Shown in pieces: positions 15,381 to 16,557 of a DNA stretch of 16,557 nucleotides. Made by a program: the position numbers and the translations under genes. The first letter of the stretch is position 1; each line of letters opens with the position of its first letter. Source of the DNA: Pseudomonas sp. (lineage in GTDB: Bacteria; Pseudomonadota; Gammaproteobacteria; Pseudomonadales; Pseudomonadaceae); assembly GCA_003527165.1 (NCBI GenBank), contig DPSI01000338.1, forward strand, positions 1-16,557. The letters are read 5' to 3'. The notes under the pieces are model-generated. The model saw only the letters and a list, made by a program, of their open reading frames with translations, was not told the origin of the DNA and ran no database searches.

Positions 15381-15734
15381 CTATGCGTCGTGAGTGGAGT
15401 TGAACAGAGAAATACCGAGCTGGTCGGCGAGCTTGCCCCGGGTTGCTCGGCACGCGTCAGCTAGGTCTAAGCGCGTGATGTCAGCCGCCGTCCACGATGC
15501 CGGATAAGCTCGTGCGCCCCGATGGCTCGGGCGCAATAGATCAGCGGCGGTACGCGCTTCTTCCTCTGTGAAAAAAGGGCCAGCGATATCTACCCTCTGG
15601 CCGTCACGCACATGCTGGACGCCCCAAACCATGCGGCACAGGGGTGCTATTTCGTTTACCTGGAATTCTTCGATCAGCGCAACGCTAAGGAGGCGTGCTC
15701 GCTGGTCTTTTATGGTGTCAGGGGCATTAAGCAT
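15381..15734 (-). CDS. Hypothetical protein upstream of the phage tail gene
   Basis: A 117-residue protein not recognised as any family. It is soluble and mixed in charge, with an N-terminal acidic-hydrophobic region (SVALIEEFQVNEIAPLCRMV) and an alanine/arginine-rich C-terminal half. A segment around GPFFTEEEARTAADLL looks helical, and no signal peptide or membrane segment is evident. The start is well supported: AGGAG lies five to six bases before the ATG. It ends nine bases before the gpI start, so the two genes are probably co-transcribed. Its promoter region contains the GTTAACG repeats. It replaces the gpK gene expected at this place in a lambda-type tail cluster, so it may be a phage accessory gene or cargo. 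Confidence 0.65.
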   Translation of the reverse strand: MLNAPDTIKDQRARLLSVALIEEFQVNEIAPLCRMVWGVQHVRDGQRVDIAGPFFTEEEARTAADLLRPSHRGARAYPASWTAADITRLDLADACRATRGKLADQLGISLFNSTHDA

Positions 15735-15785
15735 CGCGGCTCCTAAAAGTTGGGACGGCGGGTGGCAAGCGTACGGTCCGCCTCG

Positions 15786-15816
15786 GTTAACGCTACGGTT
15801 AACGACTGCGTTAACG
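15786..15816. repeat. Three GTTAACG direct repeats at exact 12-bp spacing
   Basis: GTTAACG begins at 15786, 15798 and 15810, so the period is exactly 12 bp. The core GTTAAC is itself palindromic, so each unit could bind a dimer. The array lies about 50-80 bases upstream of the start of the minus-strand gene at 15734, in an otherwise gene-free gap of 273 bases (15735-16007). Placement suggests an operator array for the promoter of that gene and gpI, bound by a phage or host regulator. Binding of replication or partition proteins is possible but has no support here. Confidence 0.6.
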
Positions 15817-16007
15817 GAAATAAAATCTCTAAATGCGGTCGGGAGCGGTTTCCTGTAGCGAAGGGCTCCAGAGTTTCAGCCCCTACCCCCGTCAGCTCTC
15901 TTGCTGCTTGGCTGCGCTGTCCGCGCCGGAAATTGTTGCGCTTTATGAAGACGGAGGGGCCGAACCGGTCCAGCTACCGAAAGCCCTGAACTTTCGACCC
16001 GCCCCTG

Positions 16008-16208
16008 TCAGTACTGAGGGTCAATGAATGGAGGATTTGTGCGCAGCCGTTCGAGCGCTTCGGCTGGTGTCAGCCCGTCGGCCAGCAGCGCCTCGATCTC
16101 TCTACTCAAGCGCATCCGCTCCTCTGCTTGGCGCAGCAGTGCGCGGCTATGAGCTATCTGATTGAGCGCGCGCTGGATTGGTTTTGGCAGGTGTTCGTTG
16201 GTGTTCAT
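16008..16208 (-). CDS. Small hypothetical phage-region protein, helical
   Basis: A 66-residue protein, MNTNEHLPKPIQRALNQIAH and onwards, not recognised as a known family. Most of it looks alpha-helical and possibly coiled-coil (SRALLRQAEERMRLSREIEA), followed by LLADGLTPAEALERLRTNP, a second amphipathic helix. The frame is open further upstream to 16331, but the ATG at 16208 is chosen because it follows a purine-rich GGAGAGAGAGAAC ribosome site and because the upstream codons span the terminator hairpin. It lies between the terminator and the GTTAACG array, so it would need its own promoter or read-through. Small helical proteins like this are common in prophage regions, as regulators or structural chaperones. 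No function is assigned. Confidence 0.6.
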   Translation of the reverse strand: MNTNEHLPKPIQRALNQIAHSRALLRQAEERMRLSREIEALLADGLTPAEALERLRTNPPFIDPQY

Positions 16209-16230
16209 GTTCTCTCTCTCCGTTGCTATG

Positions 16231-16254
16231 AAAAGGCCCGCGCTTGGCGGGCCT
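16231..16254 (-). terminator. Rho-independent terminator (minus strand)
   Basis: On the minus strand AGGCCCGC-CAAGC-GCGGGCCT forms a perfect eight-base-pair G+C-rich stem with a five-base loop, followed by a short T-tract (the last stem base and the next three, 16234-16231, read TTTT). It would end transcription of the gene at the right edge before the 66-residue gene. On the plus strand it has no T-tract. Confidence 0.75.
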
Positions 16255-16354
16255 GGTGCGCGATCACCCCTGGAAAGGATCTCAGGAGCCTCAGGGCTCG
16301 CGCTGCTGCGGTTATTTCGAAGCCGTGGCACTCACAGCTAACCCACGTCAAACG

Positions 16355-16557
16355 TTATGGCTGGGGTGCAATGAGCTGCACGAGACGCATTGCCGATGGT
16401 GCATACACAGCCAGGCCGGCGCGGAGCTCGGCAAGGATGGTCACCAGGTTGCGGCGGAAGTTGTTGCCGTCCACACGGCTGGCCTCGATGGTCACCTGCT
16501 GGCGATCAAGGAGAACGGTCTGCGAGGTGTCCAGCACAAGCGCAGCGTTGAGGGGCA
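16355..16557 (-). CDS. Hypothetical phage-region protein, 5' end at or beyond the window edge
   Basis: The minus-strand frame is open to the window edge and ends at TAA (16355-16357). Visible residues begin PLNAALVLDTSQTVLL and end VYAPSAMRLVQLIAPQP. The last two window bases are the TG of a codon whose first base lies outside; if that base is A or G, the protein would be complete at 67 residues with the start just cut. An internal GTG (16537) is less likely. No family is recognised; the sequence is soluble with two probable helices around NNFRRNLVTILAELRAGLAV. It is followed by the terminator at 16231-16254, consistent with being the last gene of its transcript. Confidence 0.55.
   Translation of the reverse strand, partial: PLNAALVLDTSQTVLLDRQQVTIEASRVDGNNFRRNLVTILAELRAGLAVYAPSAMRLVQLIAPQP

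Overview
The window looks like a GC-rich gammaproteobacterial chromosome, most likely Pseudomonas or a close relative. This is inferred from codon use, from the catabolic gene families (TAXI-type TRAP transport, BKACE, AtuA family, several LysR regulators) and from a lambda-type tail gene at the right end. No rRNA, tRNA, CRISPR array or intact insertion sequence was seen.

Layout. (1) 250-4872, minus strand: a four-gene operon, read right to left. It encodes a TAXI solute-binding protein, a fused TRAP permease, a carnitine-dehydrogenase-like beta-hydroxyacid dehydrogenase and a BKACE-family beta-keto acid cleavage enzyme. Start and stop codons of the last three genes overlap (TAATG, ATGA). A LysR gene (5003-5995) diverges from it, and the gap between them carries two AT-rich dyads that look like LysR operator sites. 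(2) 6105-7777, minus strand: an AtuA (DUF1446) protein and its small partner domain as two coupled genes. Upstream, and divergent from them, is the decayed N-terminus of a LysR gene (about 7885-8183). (3) 8199-9653, minus strand: a beta-CASP metallo-beta-lactamase-fold nuclease. (4) 10044-11784: a TSUP (TauE/SafE) permease and a divergent LysR gene. (5) 12106-14098, plus strand: an EamA/DMT permease and, further on, a PaiB-type FMN-binding regulator. (6) 14099-14771: a non-coding stretch holding a 12-bp tandem repeat. (7) 14772-16557, minus strand: a prophage fragment with a lambda gpI-type tail assembly gene, three small genes of unknown function, a Rho-independent terminator and a triplet of GTTAACG repeats at exact 12-bp spacing.

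How it works together. Region 1 reads as a complete uptake and degradation module. A small beta-hydroxy acid would be imported by the TRAP system and oxidised to a beta-keto acid. BKACE would then cleave that with acetyl-CoA to acetoacetate and an acyl-CoA, and the LysR protein would control expression. The enzyme pair is the one known from aerobic carnitine degradation, but it is joined here to a TAXI-TRAP importer, so the substrate may differ. This is the best candidate for an undescribed system. The right end looks like a prophage remnant: the tail gene lacks the genes that normally flank it.
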